Source of the DNA: Chryseobacterium edaphi
GTDB lineage: Bacteria; Bacteroidota; Bacteroidia; Flavobacteriales; Weeksellaceae
NCBI RefSeq assembly: GCF_025628985.1
Contig: NZ_JAOTEM010000007.1
Span: 1-64,000, forward strand
Direction: 5' to 3'
DNA: 64,000 nt
Below the pieces are notes generated by a model. That model ran no database searches. It was not told the DNA's origin and saw only the letters and a program-made list of their open reading frames with translations. The translations under genes were made by a program, and so were the position numbers. Of the stretch, positions 25,198 to 34,573 are shown piece by piece. How positions within the stretch are numbered: position 1 is the stretch's first letter; each line of letters starts with the position of its first letter.

Positions 25198-25935
25198 ATG
25201 GATTCCAAAAAAAAACTAGGTCTTGTCGGGAGAAATATTTCCTATTCCTTTTCTAAAAAATTCTTTGAAGAAAAGTTTCAGAAACTGATGCTTGATCAGT
25301 TTTCGTACAGCATTTTTGATTTTCAGGAAATTGACGAAGTTGAAAGTCTTTTCAAAGATCCTGAACTCTTGGGTTTTAATGTAACCATTCCCTATAAAGA
25401 AAAAATCATTGATTATCTGGATGAGCTCAGTGATGAAGCCAGAGAAATAGGTGCAGTTAATTGTGTTTTAATTAAAGACGGAATAAAAATCGGTTACAAT
25501 ACTGATGCATTCGGTTTTGAGAAAACTTTAAAGATCCATAGAAAATCTCACCAAAACTCTGCGCTGATTCTAGGCAACGGAGGTGCCGCAAAAGCAGTAC
25601 AATATGTTTTAAATAAAAACGGAATATCCACGCAAACTGTCTCAAGAAAATCTGACTTAAATTTTGAAAATTTAGATAAAGAAACAGTTCAGAATCATCA
25701 TATCATTGTGCAATGTACTCCTTTAGGAACATTCCCAAATACAGAAGACTGCCTGGAATTTCCTTTTGAAGGACTTTCAAAAGAACATCTGGTTATTGAT
25801 CTGATTTACAATCCGAATTACACCAAATTCATCATTAATTCTGCTGAAAGAGATTCAAAAACCGTCAACGGATATTACATGCTTGAGCAGCAGGCAGAAA
25901 AAGCCTGGGAAATTTGGAATTTTAAAAAAAAATAA
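25198..25935 (+). CDS. aroE: Shikimate dehydrogenase
   Basis: The 245-residue protein fits AroE. The substrate site has S-x-S in NISYSFSKKF, the catalytic Lys in NVTIPYKEK (about residue 65), and N and D in AVNCV and YNTDAFGF. The NADP-binding glycine block is GNGGAAKAV. It reduces 3-dehydroshikimate to shikimate in aromatic amino acid synthesis. It is slightly short (usual 260-290). The first residues after the promoter-like box suggest a leader of only a few bases. It is a single gene, following a terminator and preceding the DUF349 gene by 71 bases. Confidence 0.92.
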   Translation: MDSKKKLGLVGRNISYSFSKKFFEEKFQKLMLDQFSYSIFDFQEIDEVESLFKDPELLGFNVTIPYKEKIIDYLDELSDEAREIGAVNCVLIKDGIKIGYNTDAFGFEKTLKIHRKSHQNSALILGNGGAAKAVQYVLNKNGISTQTVSRKSDLNFENLDKETVQNHHIIVQCTPLGTFPNTEDCLEFPFEGLSKEHLVIDLIYNPNYTKFIINSAERDSKTVNGYYMLEQQAEKAWEIWNFKKK

Positions 25936-26006
25936 CATAAATTAGTACTTTATTTGGCTTTTCCCTATATTTAAAGAATAAACGCCACTCACATAAAAGA
26001 TTTGCT

Positions 26007-27812
26007 ATGACTACAGAAAACAATCTTTCTGAAAACGAAGAAAACAAAATTTCTACCGAGGTAACTCCACAGGAAACACCGGAAAACACTGCTCCTGAAG
26101 AACAAAGTACCCCAGAAGAGGAAACGGAACATACAGAAGAACATGTAGATGCCGAAATCTCTCTGAGTGAAGCCCTCAAAGAAATGGAAACAATCATCAA
26201 TTCTAACAACGCAGGTGAGAATTTTAAAAGATTCAATGCGTTGAAAGAAAAAGCAAATCACGCTATCCATGATGAGATCGAAGACAAAAAGCACGAATAC
26301 ACAGATGCAGGAAACGCACCTGAAAACTTCAGCTTCGAACATCCTGCACAGTCTAAACTTTCCGGATTGATTCATATTTTCAAAGAAAAACACGATACCT
26401 TTCAGAAAAGTCAGGAAGAAGAGCAGAAAAAGAATCTTGATCACCGTCAGGAACTGATCGACCGATTAAAAAATCTGTATACAAATTCTGAACCGGGAAC
26501 CAACCTTTTCAAATCGATCCGTGAAATTAAAGAAGAATGGTCAAAAGCAGGACAGGTTGCAAAATCTGAATTTAAAATCCTTAACAATAATTATTTCCAT
26601 CATCTGAATCAGTTTTATCAAATGCTGGATCTGAATAAAGAATTTCTTGAGCAGGAATACAGCCACAATCTTGAAAAAAGACAACATATCATTGCCCGCG
26701 CAAAAGAATTGGAAAACGAGCCTGTTGTACAAAAAGCTTTGAACGAATTACAATATCTACATAAACTCTGGAAAGAAGAAGCTGAGCCGGTTGCAGAAGA
26801 ATTCCGTGAGAAAACCTGGGACGAGTTTAAAGAAATTTCAAATAAAATCCACGAAAGAAAATCTGAGCTTTCTGCAGCTATTGAAACGGAGCAGAACGCC
26901 AATCTTGAAAAGAAAAATGAGCTTATTGCTGAGATTAAAAAATTATCTGATCCAAAAGACACTCCCAACCACAATTACTGGCAAAACTCGATCAAAAGAG
27001 TGGAAGAACTCCGTTCTGAATTTCTGAAAACAGGAAGTGTACCCAGAAAATTATCCAACAATAACTGGAATGATTTTAAAACCACCCTTAGAAATTTCAA
27101 CACGACAAAGAACAATTACTATAAATCATTAAAAGGTTCCCAACAGGAAAATTTAGATGAAAAATTAAAACTGATTCAAACAGCAAAAGACAATATGCTT
27201 TCTGAAGACTGGGATATTGCCGTTGCACTTTTCAAAAAACTTCAGGAAGACTGGAAAAAAATAGGTCACGTTCCGAAAAGCATGACCAATAAGATCTGGG
27301 ACGAATTCCGTGAAGCCTGCAATACATTTTTTAATAATTACAGAGAAAAAAGCAACGCTTCTACCGACAACTGGAAAGAAAACTATAAGCTTAAAAAAGA
27401 AATTCTTGAAGAGCTGAAAACAATTTCTGACGAAGAAGGAAGCATTGAAAAAATTGAAAACATCAAAACTTCGTGGAATAACATCGGAAAAGTACCGAGA
27501 GATAAAATCGGAATCAATTCTGAATTTAATAAGGCTTTAAGAGAAAAATTGAAGCTTAACAAAATCAACGAACTTGAACTGAAAGAAGAAGGCTTATCTG
27601 AAAATCAACTGACCGACAAAGCCAGAAAGATCAAAAATCAGATTGCTGATCTGGAAGCAGAAATCGTAAAACTTGAAAACAATTTATCGTTCTTTAAAAA
27701 TCCATCAAGAGAAAATCTGATGTTAAGAGATACGTACAATACGATTGATGATAAAAAAGCTCATCTGGAAACATTGAAGCAAAACCTCCATAGTATTATT
27801 GCTGGAGAATAA
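26007..27812 (+). CDS. DUF349-repeat protein
   Basis: The 601-residue protein has an acidic, Thr/Glu-rich disordered N-terminus (residues 1-55), then five copies of a helical module of about 75 residues. Their signatures are REIKEEWSKAGQV, YLHKLWKEEAEPV, ELRSEFLKTGSVPRKL, KLQEDWKKIGHVPKSM and NIKTSWNNIGKVPRDK, the DUF349 pattern. A C-terminal coiled coil follows (LEAEIVKLENNLSFF). The protein is cytoplasmic. Its function is not established; DUF349 proteins are common in Bacteroidota. The gene is followed by a terminator and then ribD. Confidence 0.88.
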   Translation: MTTENNLSENEENKISTEVTPQETPENTAPEEQSTPEEETEHTEEHVDAEISLSEALKEMETIINSNNAGENFKRFNALKEKANHAIHDEIEDKKHEYTDAGNAPENFSFEHPAQSKLSGLIHIFKEKHDTFQKSQEEEQKKNLDHRQELIDRLKNLYTNSEPGTNLFKSIREIKEEWSKAGQVAKSEFKILNNNYFHHLNQFYQMLDLNKEFLEQEYSHNLEKRQHIIARAKELENEPVVQKALNELQYLHKLWKEEAEPVAEEFREKTWDEFKEISNKIHERKSELSAAIETEQNANLEKKNELIAEIKKLSDPKDTPNHNYWQNSIKRVEELRSEFLKTGSVPRKLSNNNWNDFKTTLRNFNTTKNNYYKSLKGSQQENLDEKLKLIQTAKDNMLSEDWDIAVALFKKLQEDWKKIGHVPKSMTNKIWDEFREACNTFFNNYREKSNASTDNWKENYKLKKEILEELKTISDEEGSIEKIENIKTSWNNIGKVPRDKIGINSEFNKALREKLKLNKINELELKEEGLSENQLTDKARKIKNQIADLEAEIVKLENNLSFFKNPSRENLMLRDTYNTIDDKKAHLETLKQNLHSIIAGE

Positions 27813-27834
27813 AATATTAATACAACTGATAACG

Positions 27835-27865
27835 GCGAAGCAAAGAAATTTGTCTTCGCTTTTTT
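27835..27865 (+). terminator. Terminator after the DUF349 gene
   Basis: Stem GCGAAG/CTTCGC with a following run of six T. It ends just 6 bases before the ribD start codon. Confidence 0.82.
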
Positions 27866-27871
27866 AATATC

Positions 27872-28900
27872 ATGCAGGACGAAATTTACATTAAAAGATG
27901 CATTGAGCTGGCTAAAAAAGCTTTAGGAAACACTTATCCTAATCCTTTGGTCGGAAGTGTGATCGTACATGACGGAAAAATCATCGGAGAAGGTTATCAT
28001 CACAAAGCGGGTGAAAATCATGCAGAAATCAATGCTATCAATTCTGTTGAAGATAAAAGTCTGATTCCTGAATCCACCATTTATGTTTCTTTGGAACCTT
28101 GTGCTCATTTTGGGAAAACTCCGCCGTGTGCTTTAAAAATCGTAGAATTAGGATTTAAAAAAGTCGTCATCGGCGCAATGGATTCTCATGATAAAGTCAA
28201 CGGAAAAGGCAAGAAAATCATCCAAGATGCAGGAATTGAAGTGGTATCCGAAATTCTAGAAAAAGAATGTGTTGATTTGAATAAAAGATTCTTTACTTAT
28301 CACGAGAAAAAACGCCCTTTTATTGTCCTGAAATGGGCACAATCCAGCGATGGATTTATGGATAAGGATTTTAAACCTACACAGATTAGTAATTCTTTAA
28401 CGAAACAATTTGTACACGAACTTAGAAACAACGAACACGCTATTTTGATCGGAACAATGACCGCTCTGCGTGACAATCCAAGTTTGACAACGAGAGAAAT
28501 TACCGGAAGAAATCCTGTAAGAATTTTGATTGATATCGATTTGAAAGTTCCGGCTGATTACAATATTTACAATAATGAAGCTGAAACTCTTGTTTTTAAT
28601 TCTGTAAAAAATTCTGACGAAGGAAATATTAAATTTATTAAAACTGAAAGAGAAAATTTCATTGAAAAACTGATTAAAAAATTATATGAATTACAGATCC
28701 AATCTGTAATTGTTGAAGGCGGAAGTGTGGTTTTACAACAGTTCATCGATGCTGATTTGTGGGATGAAACGATCATCATTAAAAATGAAAACCTAACCAT
28801 TGGAAACGGAACGAAAGCTCCAAAATTCCAACATGAACCTTTTGAAATTAGACCATTCAGAGATAATCTGATCGAGTTTCATCAAAATATCAATTCTTAG
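27872..28900 (+). CDS. ribD: Bifunctional riboflavin deaminase/reductase RibD
   Basis: The 342-residue protein joins two enzymes of riboflavin synthesis. Residues 1-140 form the deaminase with the zinc site HAEINA and PCAHFGKTPPC. Residues 145-342 form the reductase with LKWAQSSDGFM and VRILID blocks and a late VEGGSVV. It converts the GTP cyclohydrolase II product to 5-amino-6-ribitylamino-uracil phosphate. It is single here, unlinked to other rib genes. No FMN riboswitch fits in the short gap upstream. Downstream, 7 bases separate it from the YigZ gene. Confidence 0.93.
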   Translation: MQDEIYIKRCIELAKKALGNTYPNPLVGSVIVHDGKIIGEGYHHKAGENHAEINAINSVEDKSLIPESTIYVSLEPCAHFGKTPPCALKIVELGFKKVVIGAMDSHDKVNGKGKKIIQDAGIEVVSEILEKECVDLNKRFFTYHEKKRPFIVLKWAQSSDGFMDKDFKPTQISNSLTKQFVHELRNNEHAILIGTMTALRDNPSLTTREITGRNPVRILIDIDLKVPADYNIYNNEAETLVFNSVKNSDEGNIKFIKTERENFIEKLIKKLYELQIQSVIVEGGSVVLQQFIDADLWDETIIIKNENLTIGNGTKAPKFQHEPFEIRPFRDNLIEFHQNINS

Positions 28901-28907
28901 CTGAACG

Positions 28908-29513
28908 ATGCTGCACGAATACAAAACCATTGAAAAACCTGTTGAAAACACACTTCTTAAGGAAAAAGGAAGTAAGTTTATCGGGTTTGCCTTTCCCGTC
29001 AATAATGAAGATGAGCTTAAAAATGCTTTAGAAAAAATAAGAGCAGAACATCCAAAAGCGACCCATCATTGTTATGCATTCAGAATGGGTTTAAATGGAG
29101 AAAATTACAGAGCAAATGACGACGGCGAACCTTCGGGAAGTGCAGGATTGCCGATTTACAATCAACTCTTAGCTAACGAAATCACCAATGTTGTGGTGAT
29201 CAGTGTACGTTATTACGGCGGAACAAAATTAGGTGTTTCAGGTCTGGTAAAAGCATATAAAGAATCTGCTAAAATCACTTTAGATGATGCTGAAATTATC
29301 ACCAAAGAATTAGAAACAGAAATTGAAATTCAGTTTCAGTTTAATCAGCAGAATGTCATTTTCACACTGCTCTCAAAATTTGACGCTAAAGTTTTAAATT
29401 TTGATGCTGATGAAAACTGTATTTTATCCGCCTCGTTAAAAACAGTACAAAAAGAAAACATCTCAGAAAAACTTTCTGAGATGCAACATATTTCTTTTGA
29501 ATTTAAAAACTAA
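28908..29513 (+). CDS. YigZ/IMPACT family protein
   Basis: The 201-residue protein has the UPF0029 (IMPACT) N-terminal domain with KGSKFIGFAFPV, THHCYAFRMG, DDGEPSGSAGLPI and VVVISVRYYGGTKLGVSGL, then a short C-terminal domain. It is related to E. coli YigZ. The molecular role is uncertain, though the eukaryotic relatives bind a translation-control factor. It lies 7 bases after ribD and converges with the metallopeptidase gene, stops 3 bases apart. A perfect 11-bp inverted repeat sits in its last 55 bases. Confidence 0.9.
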   Translation: MLHEYKTIEKPVENTLLKEKGSKFIGFAFPVNNEDELKNALEKIRAEHPKATHHCYAFRMGLNGENYRANDDGEPSGSAGLPIYNQLLANEITNVVVISVRYYGGTKLGVSGLVKAYKESAKITLDDAEIITKELETEIEIQFQFNQQNVIFTLLSKFDAKVLNFDADENCILSASLKTVQKENISEKLSEMQHISFEFKN

Positions 29514-29515
29514 AT

Positions 29516-30223
29516 TTATCTTCTGCTACTCATTAAGATTGAAACCCAATATAAAAGCTGAGCCAGAGATCCGATTGCTGCTACAAGATAGGTTCTTGCT
29601 GCCCAAGTCAAACTGTCTTTTACTCCTACAAATTCTTCTGAAGTCACTGTTCCTGAATCTTTCAGCCATTTCATCGCTCTGTTGCTTGCATCGTATTCTA
29701 CAGGCAAAGTGATAAAAGCAAAAAGTGTTGTTGCCGCAAACATGATTACACCGATCATCAATACCAAAGTGTTTCCATTCGGATTATCAATTGATCTTGT
29801 TGCTGCCATAATTCCGATACCTGCAATGATGACAAACTGCATCAGATTTGAACTGATGTTGACAATCGGAACTAGTTTTGATCTTAACTGCAACATTGAA
29901 TATCCTACTGCATGCTGTACTGCATGACCGCACTCATGAGCTGCAACAGCCGCTGCAGCTGCATTTCTCTGCATATAAACGCCTTCTGAAAGGTTCACTG
30001 TTTTGTCTGCTGGATTATAATGATCTGTCAATTGTCCCGGAACTGAAATAACCTGTACATCATTGATTCCGTTGTCTCTCAACATTTTTTCTGCCACTTC
30101 TTTTCCTGAAAGTCCGTTTCTAAGATGTACGTTGGAGTAATACTCGAATTTAGATTTCAATCTTGAGGAAACCAGCCAGCTGATCAGCATCGAGATTCCT
30201 ATAATAAGATAATAACCTGTCAT
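29516..30223 (-). CDS. Membrane zinc metallopeptidase, YugP type
   Basis: The 235-residue protein has an N-terminal membrane helix, a zinc-binding AHECGHAVQHA motif (about residues 95-105), and further hydrophobic stretches (FVIIAGIGIMAA, NTLVLMIGVIMFAATTLFAFI). This is the YugP-like (PF04298) family of membrane proteases. It is a single leftward gene, convergent with the YigZ gene. Substrate unknown. Confidence 0.9.
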   Translation of the reverse strand: MTGYYLIIGISMLISWLVSSRLKSKFEYYSNVHLRNGLSGKEVAEKMLRDNGINDVQVISVPGQLTDHYNPADKTVNLSEGVYMQRNAAAAAVAAHECGHAVQHAVGYSMLQLRSKLVPIVNISSNLMQFVIIAGIGIMAATRSIDNPNGNTLVLMIGVIMFAATTLFAFITLPVEYDASNRAMKWLKDSGTVTSEEFVGVKDSLTWAARTYLVAAIGSLAQLLYWVSILMSSRR

Positions 30224-30298
30224 TTTTTCTGAAATTTTATATATAATAATTCTATTAAGGGATGTAATAATTGTGCCAAAGTATTAACAATTATTAAT

Positions 30299-30306
30299 TA
30301 TATTTG
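30299..30306 (+). promoter_or_regulatory. -7 box before the acetyltransferase-like gene
   Basis: TATATTTG matches TAnnTTTG, with TTG at 30271-30273, a spacing of 25 bases (longer than ideal). It lies across the longer open frame, so the ATG at 30331 is favoured. Confidence 0.5.
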
Positions 30307-30330
30307 TGGTTGAAATTACCCCAAAATACT

Positions 30331-31455
30331 ATGTCAGAAGTTTCAATTCTTGAAGTAAAAACACCTTACGAATTAAAACAATTTGTAAAATTCCCGATGG
30401 ATTTGTACAAGAACAATCCCTATTATGTTCCGTCTTTTATTAAAGATGAATTGAATGTGTGGAATTCTCAGGAAAACCCAGCGTTGCAGTATTCCGAGGC
30501 AAAGCAGTTTCTGGCATTTAAAAACAGTAAAATAGTTGGTAGAATCGCAGTAGTCATTAACCATAAAGAAGAAAAAGAACTCGGCATCAGAAAAGTTCGT
30601 TTTGGATGGATTGATTTTATTGACGATAAAGAAGTGTCTAAAGCATTAATCGACACTGTGATCAATTATGCTAAAAGTCATCAGATCGACAATATTGAAG
30701 GACCGATGGGTTTTACCAATCTTGACAAGGCGGGAATGCTGACCTTCGGATTTGAAAAAATCGCGACAATGATTGGTATTTACAACCATGAGTATTACCC
30801 GAAACATATTGAAAGTCTTGGACTTATAAAAGAAAAAGAATGGGTAGAGTTTGAAATGAATTTCCCTAAAATTCTTCCTCCAAAAGTGGAAAAATTCAGC
30901 AAACTGATTGCTGAAAAGTATAATTTAAGAGTTTTAGATTTTAAAAATAAAGAAGAGATTTTACCTTACGTAAAACCGATGTTTAAATTGCTCGACGAGA
31001 CGTATAAACATCTTTCCACCTACACTCCTATTTCCGAAGAACAGATTAAAACCTATAAAGAAAAATTCTTCCCGATGATTGCTAAAAACTATGTGATCTG
31101 CGTAGTTGACGAGTATGATGAATTGGTTTCTTTTGCCGTGACGATGCCTTCCTATTCAAAAGCTTTGCAAAAAGCCAAAGGAAAACTTCTTCCTTTTGGA
31201 TGGTGGCATTTCATGCAGGCACAGAAGAAAAATGACAGAGCCAATTTCTATTTGATTGGAATTCATCCGGAGTATCAGAGACGCGGTGTAACGGCTATTA
31301 TTTTTAAAGAAATCTTTGTCCGTTTCAACAATATGGGAATCGACTTCGCAGAAACCAATCCCGAACTGGAAGAGAATAAAAGTGTACAGGTTCTCTGGCA
31401 GGACTACAACCCTGTGAATCATAAAAGAAGAAGAACTTATTCTTTAAAATTCTGA
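30331..31455 (+). CDS. GNAT-like acetyltransferase family protein
   Basis: From the ATG at 30331 the protein has 374 residues. The C-terminal third has a GNAT pattern: FYLIGIHPEYQRRGVTAIIFKEIF, the acetyl-CoA-binding R/Q-x-x-G/A loop, and a late NPVNHKRRRTYSL end. The N-terminal part (TPYELKQFVKFPMDLYKNNPYYVP) is typical of a wide group of Bacteroidota proteins in this superfamily. Substrate unknown. It is followed after one base by a small membrane protein gene, so the two form an operon. Confidence 0.8.
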   Translation: MSEVSILEVKTPYELKQFVKFPMDLYKNNPYYVPSFIKDELNVWNSQENPALQYSEAKQFLAFKNSKIVGRIAVVINHKEEKELGIRKVRFGWIDFIDDKEVSKALIDTVINYAKSHQIDNIEGPMGFTNLDKAGMLTFGFEKIATMIGIYNHEYYPKHIESLGLIKEKEWVEFEMNFPKILPPKVEKFSKLIAEKYNLRVLDFKNKEEILPYVKPMFKLLDETYKHLSTYTPISEEQIKTYKEKFFPMIAKNYVICVVDEYDELVSFAVTMPSYSKALQKAKGKLLPFGWWHFMQAQKKNDRANFYLIGIHPEYQRRGVTAIIFKEIFVRFNNMGIDFAETNPELEENKSVQVLWQDYNPVNHKRRRTYSLKF

Positions 31456-31456
31456 T

Positions 31457-31633
31457 ATGAAAATACACCTTATGATTTTCGCAGTATTAATTGCCGGATT
31501 TATCTCTTACAATCTCTTTTTACAGTCTGAAGACGGCCGTCATAATACCATCATCAATATCCTTTATGCAAGTGTACTTTTTGGATATATTGCTTTCATG
31601 GCGTTTGCTCTACTTAAAAAAATGAAGAAATAA
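31457..31633 (+). CDS. Small two-helix membrane protein
   Basis: An ATG at 31457, one base after the preceding stop codon, opens a 58-codon frame. The peptide has two membrane helices, residues 5-22 (LMIFAVLIAGFISYNLF) and 33-52 (NILYASVLFGYIAFMAF), separated by a short polar turn, and ends in KKMKK. Tight spacing to the upstream gene and a clean two-helix pattern support a real gene. Function unknown. Confidence 0.7.
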   Translation: MKIHLMIFAVLIAGFISYNLFLQSEDGRHNTIINILYASVLFGYIAFMAFALLKKMKK

Positions 31634-31723
31634 ACACTATTTTTATTGATTCTAAATTATCGGTTTTTCCTATTTTCATCAGACTTTTAAGTTGATTAAT
31701 TTCATGCTTTATTGTTTATTGTC

Positions 31724-31731
31724 TAAATTTG
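31724..31731 (+). promoter_or_regulatory. -7 box before nuoA
   Basis: TAAATTTG matches TAnnTTTG and ends 23 bases before the nuoA ATG. It is the only clear promoter box upstream of the 14.4-kb operon. Confidence 0.6.
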
Positions 31732-31754
31732 CAACTTGAGATAATAATGTAAAA

Positions 31755-32126
31755 ATGAATTTACCTGAAAGTTATATTCCAATACTTATACAAGCCGGTG
31801 TAGCCATTGGTTTTGTTGCCATTTCTTTGCTTGGCGCCCATTTTTTGGGTCCACAGCAGAAAAAAGGGAATTCTGTAAAGAACTCAAGCTGGGAATGTGG
31901 TATTCCTGTTGAAGGAAATGCAAGAACTCCATTCTCTATTAAATATTTCCTGACGGCAGTACTTTTTGTACTGTTTGATATCGAAATCGTATTCTTTTAT
32001 CCATATGCAGTTAACTTCAGAGAATTCGGATTAGAGGGATTCTTTGCAGTATTAATGTTCGTTGCCATTTTCTTCCTTGCATTCTTCTATGTATGGAAAC
32101 GTGGAGCACTGGACTGGGATAAATAG
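31755..32126 (+). CDS. nuoA: NADH dehydrogenase subunit NuoA
   Basis: The 123-residue protein has three membrane helices, at about residues 8-28, 66-86 and 93-113, with the conserved SSWECGIP loop and FDIEIVFFYPYA in helix 2. NuoA is a small membrane-arm subunit of complex I, near the quinone site. First gene of the nuo operon, 101 bases before nuoB. Confidence 0.96.
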   Translation: MNLPESYIPILIQAGVAIGFVAISLLGAHFLGPQQKKGNSVKNSSWECGIPVEGNARTPFSIKYFLTAVLFVLFDIEIVFFYPYAVNFREFGLEGFFAVLMFVAIFFLAFFYVWKRGALDWDK

Positions 32127-32227
32127 TCATCATCATTTTAAATAAGAGATTTAGATAAACACAATCAAATTAAAGTTAACATTAACGGCAATTTGGAATC
32201 TAAATTAGAATATTAAAAATCAACAAA

Positions 32228-32788
32228 ATGTCAGATCAAAAACCAATTATAAGAACAGATGCACCAGCTCCCGAAGGATTTGAAGGAGAAGGTTTTTTCG
32301 CAACAAAACTGAGCAGTGTGATCGGTATGGCAAGAAAGTTTTCACTTTGGCCATTGCCTTTTGCAACTTCTTGTTGTGGTATCGAATTTATGGCGACGCT
32401 TAACCCAACATATGACGCATCACGTTTTGGTATGGAAAGAAACTCTTTCTCACCAAGACAGGCAGATATGCTGATGGTTTGCGGAACTATATCTAAAAAA
32501 TTAGGCCCTGTTTTAAAAGAAGTATACACGCAAATGGCTGAACCGAAATGGGTTGTTGCTGTTGGTGCATGCGCTTCCAGCGGTGGTATTTTCGACAGCT
32601 ACTCTGTTTTACAGGGAATTGACAAAATTATTCCTGTGGACGTTTATGTTCCTGGATGCCCGCCAAGACCGGAGCAGATTATTGAAGGAGTTATGCAGGT
32701 TCAGGCTTTGGCAGAAAGCGAAAGCATCAGAAGAAGAGATACTCCTGAATATCAGCATTTATTAGACTCTTATAATATTAGCAACTAA
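32228..32788 (+). CDS. nuoB: NADH dehydrogenase subunit NuoB
   Basis: The 186-residue protein carries the ligands of cluster N2: SCCGIEF (two Cys), VGACASSGG and VPGCPPRPE. N2 passes electrons to quinone at the junction of the two arms. The first 30 residues are a short extension. It lies 4 bases before nuoC. Confidence 0.97.
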   Translation: MSDQKPIIRTDAPAPEGFEGEGFFATKLSSVIGMARKFSLWPLPFATSCCGIEFMATLNPTYDASRFGMERNSFSPRQADMLMVCGTISKKLGPVLKEVYTQMAEPKWVVAVGACASSGGIFDSYSVLQGIDKIIPVDVYVPGCPPRPEQIIEGVMQVQALAESESIRRRDTPEYQHLLDSYNISN

Positions 32789-32792
32789 GAGA

Positions 32793-33287
32793 ATGACGAA
32801 CGAATTTGTATTAGAAGCCATTACAAGAGAGTTTCCTGAAACGGTAATTACCAGCTCAGAGCCTTACGGAATGCTGACAATTGAAGTTAAAAAAGAAGAC
32901 CTTAAGAAAGTAGTTCATTATCTGAAAGACTCATCGATGGAAATCAATTTCCTTACCGACGTTTGTGGAATCCATTACCCGGAATTCCCAGATAAGGAGA
33001 TCGGTGTGGTTTATCATTTACAGAATATGATGACGAACTTCAGATTACGTCTGAAGATTTTCATGACAAGAGAAAATATCGAGGTAGACTCTCTCACTGA
33101 ACTGTATGCAGGAGCCAACTGGATGGAAAGAGAAACTTTTGATTTCTACGGAATTAAATTTAAAGGTCATCCGGATCTCAGACCTATTTTAAATATGGAA
33201 GATCTTGGATACCACCCTATGTTGAAAGAATATCGACTTGAAGACGGTACCAGAACCGATAAGGACGATGCAATGTTCGGAAGATAA
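32793..33287 (+). CDS. nuoC: NADH dehydrogenase subunit NuoC
   Basis: The 164-residue protein matches the 30-kDa subunit, with LTDVCGIHYPE, the ANWMERETFDFYGIKFKGHPDLRPIL block (about residues 109-134) and a short C-terminal tail. It is separate from NuoD, not fused. It forms part of the connecting module. A 62-base repeat-like spacer separates it from nuoD. Confidence 0.96.
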   Translation: MTNEFVLEAITREFPETVITSSEPYGMLTIEVKKEDLKKVVHYLKDSSMEINFLTDVCGIHYPEFPDKEIGVVYHLQNMMTNFRLRLKIFMTRENIEVDSLTELYAGANWMERETFDFYGIKFKGHPDLRPILNMEDLGYHPMLKEYRLEDGTRTDKDDAMFGR

Positions 33288-33349
33288 TATAGCCAATGGC
33301 GGATGGCAGCTAGCCAATAGCCAGAAGCAAATAGCTAAAAGCAAATATT
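33288..33349 (+). repeat. Degenerate short-repeat tract, nuoC-nuoD spacer
   Basis: The spacer is built of repeats of an AGCCAATRGC / AGCAAATA type unit. It holds no gene. It resembles the spacers at 35270-35312, with AGCC/AGCA units. Confidence 0.6.
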
Positions 33350-34573
33350 ATGAAAGATAACTCATTATCTAATATACTTAACCAACACGAAAGTAAAGAA
33401 CAGATTGACGGGCAGTTATACACCCTGAATCTTGGTCCTACTCACCCTGCAACACACGGAATTTTCCAGAACGTGTTGACGATGGATGGAGAAAGAATTC
33501 TTCATGCTGAGCAGACCGTTGGTTATATCCACAGAGCTTTTGAGAAAATTTCTGAAAGAAGAAACTATTCTCAGATTACTACTCTTACAGACCGTATGAA
33601 CTACTGTTCAGCTCCTATCAATAATTTAGGATGGCACATGACGGTTGAAAAACTTATCGGTATCAAAGTTCCAAAGCGTGTAGATTATATGCGTGTTATT
33701 TTAATGGAATTGGCAAGAATCGGTGATCACCTGATCTGTAACGGGGTAACCGGAATGGATGCAGGTGCCATTACAGGATTGACGTATATGTTCATCGAAA
33801 GAGAGCGTATTTACGATATGTATGAGCAGATTTGTGGAGCAAGGATGACGACCAACATGGGAAGAATCGGAGGTTTTGAAAGAGATTTCACTCCAAAATT
33901 CCATGAGTTGCTGAAAGATTTCTTAAAAACTTTCCCTGCTAGATTTGCAGAATTCGGTCAATTGTTGGAGAGAAATAGAATCTTTATGGATAGAACCATT
34001 GGTGCAGGAGCAATTTCTGCTGAAAGAGCTTTAAGCTATGGGTTTACTGGTCCGAACTTACGTGCAGCAGGTGTAGATTATGATGTAAGAGTTGCAGAAC
34101 CTTATTCTTCTTACGAAGATTTCGACTTCATTATCCCTGTAGGAACTGCAGGTGATACTTATGACCGTTTTATGGTTCGTCAGCAGGAAATCTGGGAATC
34201 ATTAAAAATAATCAATCAAGCTTACGATAATCTTCCAGAAGGACCATTCCACGCAGATGTTCCTGACTTCTATCTTCCTGAAAAGGCAGATGTTTACCAG
34301 AAAATGGAAGCGTTAATCTACCATTTCAAAATTGTAATGGGAGAAACTGATGTTCCGAAAGGAGAAGTTTACCACGCAGTAGAAGGAGGAAACGGAGAAT
34401 TAGGATTCTATTTGGTAAGTGACGGTGGTAGAACGCCGTACAGACTGCACTTCAGAAGACCATGTTTCATTTATTACCAGGCTTATCCTGAAATGATTAC
34501 AGGTTCTGTGATTTCAGACGCCATCGTTACGATGTGTAGTATGAATATTATTGCGGGAGAATTAGACGCATAG
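33350..34573 (+). CDS. nuoD: NADH dehydrogenase subunit NuoD
   Basis: The 407-residue protein is the 49-kDa subunit: NLGPTHPATHGIFQ, the quinone-site region with TVGYIHRAFEK, RIGGFERDFTP and the late LRAAGVDYDVR and GELGFYLVSDGG blocks. It binds quinone with NuoB and evolved from a hydrogenase large subunit. Not fused to NuoC. Confidence 0.97.
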   Translation: MKDNSLSNILNQHESKEQIDGQLYTLNLGPTHPATHGIFQNVLTMDGERILHAEQTVGYIHRAFEKISERRNYSQITTLTDRMNYCSAPINNLGWHMTVEKLIGIKVPKRVDYMRVILMELARIGDHLICNGVTGMDAGAITGLTYMFIERERIYDMYEQICGARMTTNMGRIGGFERDFTPKFHELLKDFLKTFPARFAEFGQLLERNRIFMDRTIGAGAISAERALSYGFTGPNLRAAGVDYDVRVAEPYSSYEDFDFIIPVGTAGDTYDRFMVRQQEIWESLKIINQAYDNLPEGPFHADVPDFYLPEKADVYQKMEALIYHFKIVMGETDVPKGEVYHAVEGGNGELGFYLVSDGGRTPYRLHFRRPCFIYYQAYPEMITGSVISDAIVTMCSMNIIAGELDA

